Notes under the pieces: generated by a model
The model's database searches: none
Told to the model about the DNA's origin: nothing
Seen by the model: only the letters and a program-made list of their open reading frames with translations
Shown here: positions 62,571 to 64,000 of the stretch, one piece after another
How the letters are laid out: the number at the start of each line of letters is the position of its first letter
Position numbering within the stretch: the first letter of the stretch is position 1
Program-made: the position numbers and the translations under genes
DNA from: Paenimyroides baculatum
Lineage (GTDB): Bacteria > Bacteroidota > Bacteroidia > Flavobacteriales > Flavobacteriaceae
Direction: 5' to 3'
DNA: 64,000 nt
Assembly (NCBI RefSeq): GCF_008629655.1
Contig: NZ_VWSG01000003.1
Location: forward strand, 36,273-100,272

Positions 62571-64000
62571 TTAGTCTATCTTATACCAGTTTGTTCCATC
62601 ACTCTGAATACGCATAGTACCTTGTACGTTGAATTGGTTAAAAGTTACACCGTTGGCTAAAGTTATCTGTTCGCTTAACGTTATAATATTACCTGATCCG
62701 TCCATTTTACGCAGAATTAATATTCTACCATTATTATCACCAGCAGCAGGAAGCGTAACTGTTAAGCCCGAACCGGAAGCATCAATTAACAAAGTGTCAT
62801 CGTCTGCACTAACGGTGTGGCTTGCACTAATGCTTGCTACCGTATTTGCCTGTTTATAATATGCACCGCCATCTGTACCTACTGTAATCTCGTTACCTGC
62901 ATCGGCACTTACTACCTCTGCCGTTGTAGGGGTACCGCGTTCAGGAGTATAAGTAATAACACCTGTAGCATCGTTCTGAACCATTGATGTCAATGTCTCC
63001 TGTGCTTTTACCAGATCCCCTAAGTTTAGTACAGTGCTTACTCCGCTCTCGTCTACATAGGTAAATAAGCCTGTGGTTGGGTTTACTGCTACTGTGGTTA
63101 CCGTTTCGAAGTTGTCTACAACATCCGATAAATCGATCGTTTGTGCAGTACCTGCTTCGTTCGTGTACGTTGCGATACCTGTTGCTGCATCATACGTAAG
63201 GTTGGTTACCGTTTCGTTGGTGGCTACAACGTCTTCCAGATACTCCTCTATCGTGGTATAGGTGTTGCCGTTCACCGTTACAGGACCACTGTTTACAATG
63301 TCGTTGAACTGGTTTACGATAGACGCCGGGATGTTTACCGTGGTTACCGTGCCGTTCTCACTTGTGTAAGTGTACGTGCCGTTGTTGTTGTCTACCAAAG
63401 TGGTTACTGTTTCCTGTGCTTTTACCAAGGCAGCTAAATCTAAACTGTTGGTTACTCCAGCTTCATCTATATAAGTAAATAATCCTGTGGTTGGATTTAC
63501 TGCTACTGTAGTTACTGTTTCGAAGTTGTCCACAACATCCGATAAATCGATCGTTTGTGCCGTACCTGCTTCGTTCGTGTACGTTGCGATACCTGTTGCT
63601 GCATCATACGTAAGGTTGGTTACCGTTTCGTTGGTGGCTACAACGTCTTCCAAATACTCTTCTATCGTAGTATAGGTGTTGCCGTTTACTGTTACCGGTC
63701 CCGAATTGACGATGTCGTTGAACTGGTTTACGATAGACGCCGGAATGTTTACCGTGGTTACCGTGCCGTTCTCGCTTGTATAAGTGTACGTGCCGTCGTT
63801 GTTGTTAACCAACGTGGTTACCGTTTCGTTTGCTTTTACAATGGTTGATAAGCTTGCCCATTCTACATCGCCTGCTACATTGGTGATCAACATAGAGTTG
63901 GCTGCGCCTTCTTTGATCGATACTTGGTATGGATCGATTGCTGTGCCGCTTCCCGTTACATCGATAAAGTCACTGCCGCCAATGGTGATCGCTTCGTTTG
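62571..64000 (-). CDS. Repetitive adhesin-like protein, 5' end beyond window
   Basis: At least 476 aa; the frame is open through 64000 (PYQVSIKEGAANSMLITNVAG just before the shown part). Two near-identical units of 138 aa (414 bases; about 62998-63411 and 63412-63825) contain ETVTTLV.NN.GTYTYTSENGTVTTVNIPASIVNQFNDIVN, YTTIEEYLEDVVATNETVTNLTYDAATGIATYT, and VVDNFETVTTVAVNPTTGLFTY. The C-terminal HTVSADDDTLLIDASGSGLTVTLPAAGDNNGRILILRKMDG is a beta-rich cap. No sorting domain seen. First visible gene of the surface operon. Confidence 0.85.
   Translation of the reverse strand, partial: NEAITIGGSDFIDVTGSGTAIDPYQVSIKEGAANSMLITNVAGDVEWASLSTIVKANETVTTLVNNNDGTYTYTSENGTVTTVNIPASIVNQFNDIVNSGPVTVNGNTYTTIEEYLEDVVATNETVTNLTYDAATGIATYTNEAGTAQTIDLSDVVDNFETVTTVAVNPTTGLFTYIDEAGVTNSLDLAALVKAQETVTTLVDNNNGTYTYTSENGTVTTVNIPASIVNQFNDIVNSGPVTVNGNTYTTIEEYLEDVVATNETVTNLTYDAATGIATYTNEAGTAQTIDLSDVVDNFETVTTVAVNPTTGLFTYVDESGVSTVLNLGDLVKAQETLTSMVQNDATGVITYTPERGTPTTAEVVSADAGNEITVGTDGGAYYKQANTVASISASHTVSADDDTLLIDASGSGLTVTLPAAGDNNGRILILRKMDGSGNIITLSEQITLANGVTFNQFNVQGTMRIQSDGTNWYKID
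62998..63825 (-). repeat. Two 414-bp direct repeats inside adhesin gene
   Basis: The two units differ by few substitutions, and identical stretches are exactly 414 bases apart. Further copies may continue past the window edge. Such repeats recombine readily and vary in copy number. Confidence 0.9.

Overview
The window is AT-rich chromosomal DNA of a flavobacterium (Bacteroidota, Flavobacteriales). Signs of this are type IX secretion (T9SS) sorting domains, a PorP/SprF protein, TonB-dependent receptors, TAnnTTTG-type -7 promoter boxes (TATCTTTG, TACATTTG, TATATTTG), signal peptides ending just before Gln, and weak Shine-Dalgarno sites. I cannot name the genus securely. I see no tRNA, rRNA, complete insertion sequence or classical CRISPR array.

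Layout. 1-16 kb: the end of a Cys-rich secreted protein, then small housekeeping and stress units: VOC/DUF3052, a YdeI-like protein, PadR plus a membrane protein, CorA, HxlR with a divergent SDR/NTF2 operon, Tag glycosylase, AraC and two MdaB-like flavoproteins, DUF202, DUF3050, YodC, SDR and CsbD. 16-33 kb: two TonB-receptor units (one with a PepSY protein, one with a sorbosone-dehydrogenase-like protein), a Crp/NmrA/SMR cluster, CsbD paralogues, an exonuclease/GIY-YIG protein, LOG, and a decayed AraC+SDR pair. 32-45 kb: aldo/keto reductase, META lipoprotein, MtfA-like peptidase, MFS exporter, a T9SS cargo protein, and a two-component cluster: a broken histidine kinase, a response regulator and an intact kinase. 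44.7-50.6 kb: an accessory island. 51-64 kb: a secreted hydrolase, then a long minus-strand surface operon: large repetitive adhesin (cut by the window edge), S74-like fibre protein, DUF11 protein, small secreted protein, T9SS type-B cargo, PorP/SprF and OmpA/PD40 protein.

The most notable system is at 46.0-48.3 kb. A minus-strand operon encodes an ECF-like sigma factor with an extra C-terminal helix-turn-helix domain. It is followed after 11 bases by a 365-aa TnpB/Cas12f-like protein whose RuvC-I Asp and RuvC-II Glu are replaced and which ends before the zinc finger and RuvC-III. Downstream on the same strand lie two 73-base structured repeats, 262 bases apart. Each ends in GCATATACAAC, and each is followed by a different sequence that could be a guide. 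This architecture fits RNA-guided recruitment of RNA polymerase (nuclease-dead Cas12f plus sigma-E) rather than defence or transposition. I found no matching target in the window by eye.

Several genes are broken by short indels: a histidine kinase with three breaks, one at a 24-base G run next to a 13-base T run; an AraC gene and an SDR gene with two each; and a VOC gene whose ATG is out of frame across an A8 run. Some may be phase variation or true decay; others may be sequencing errors.
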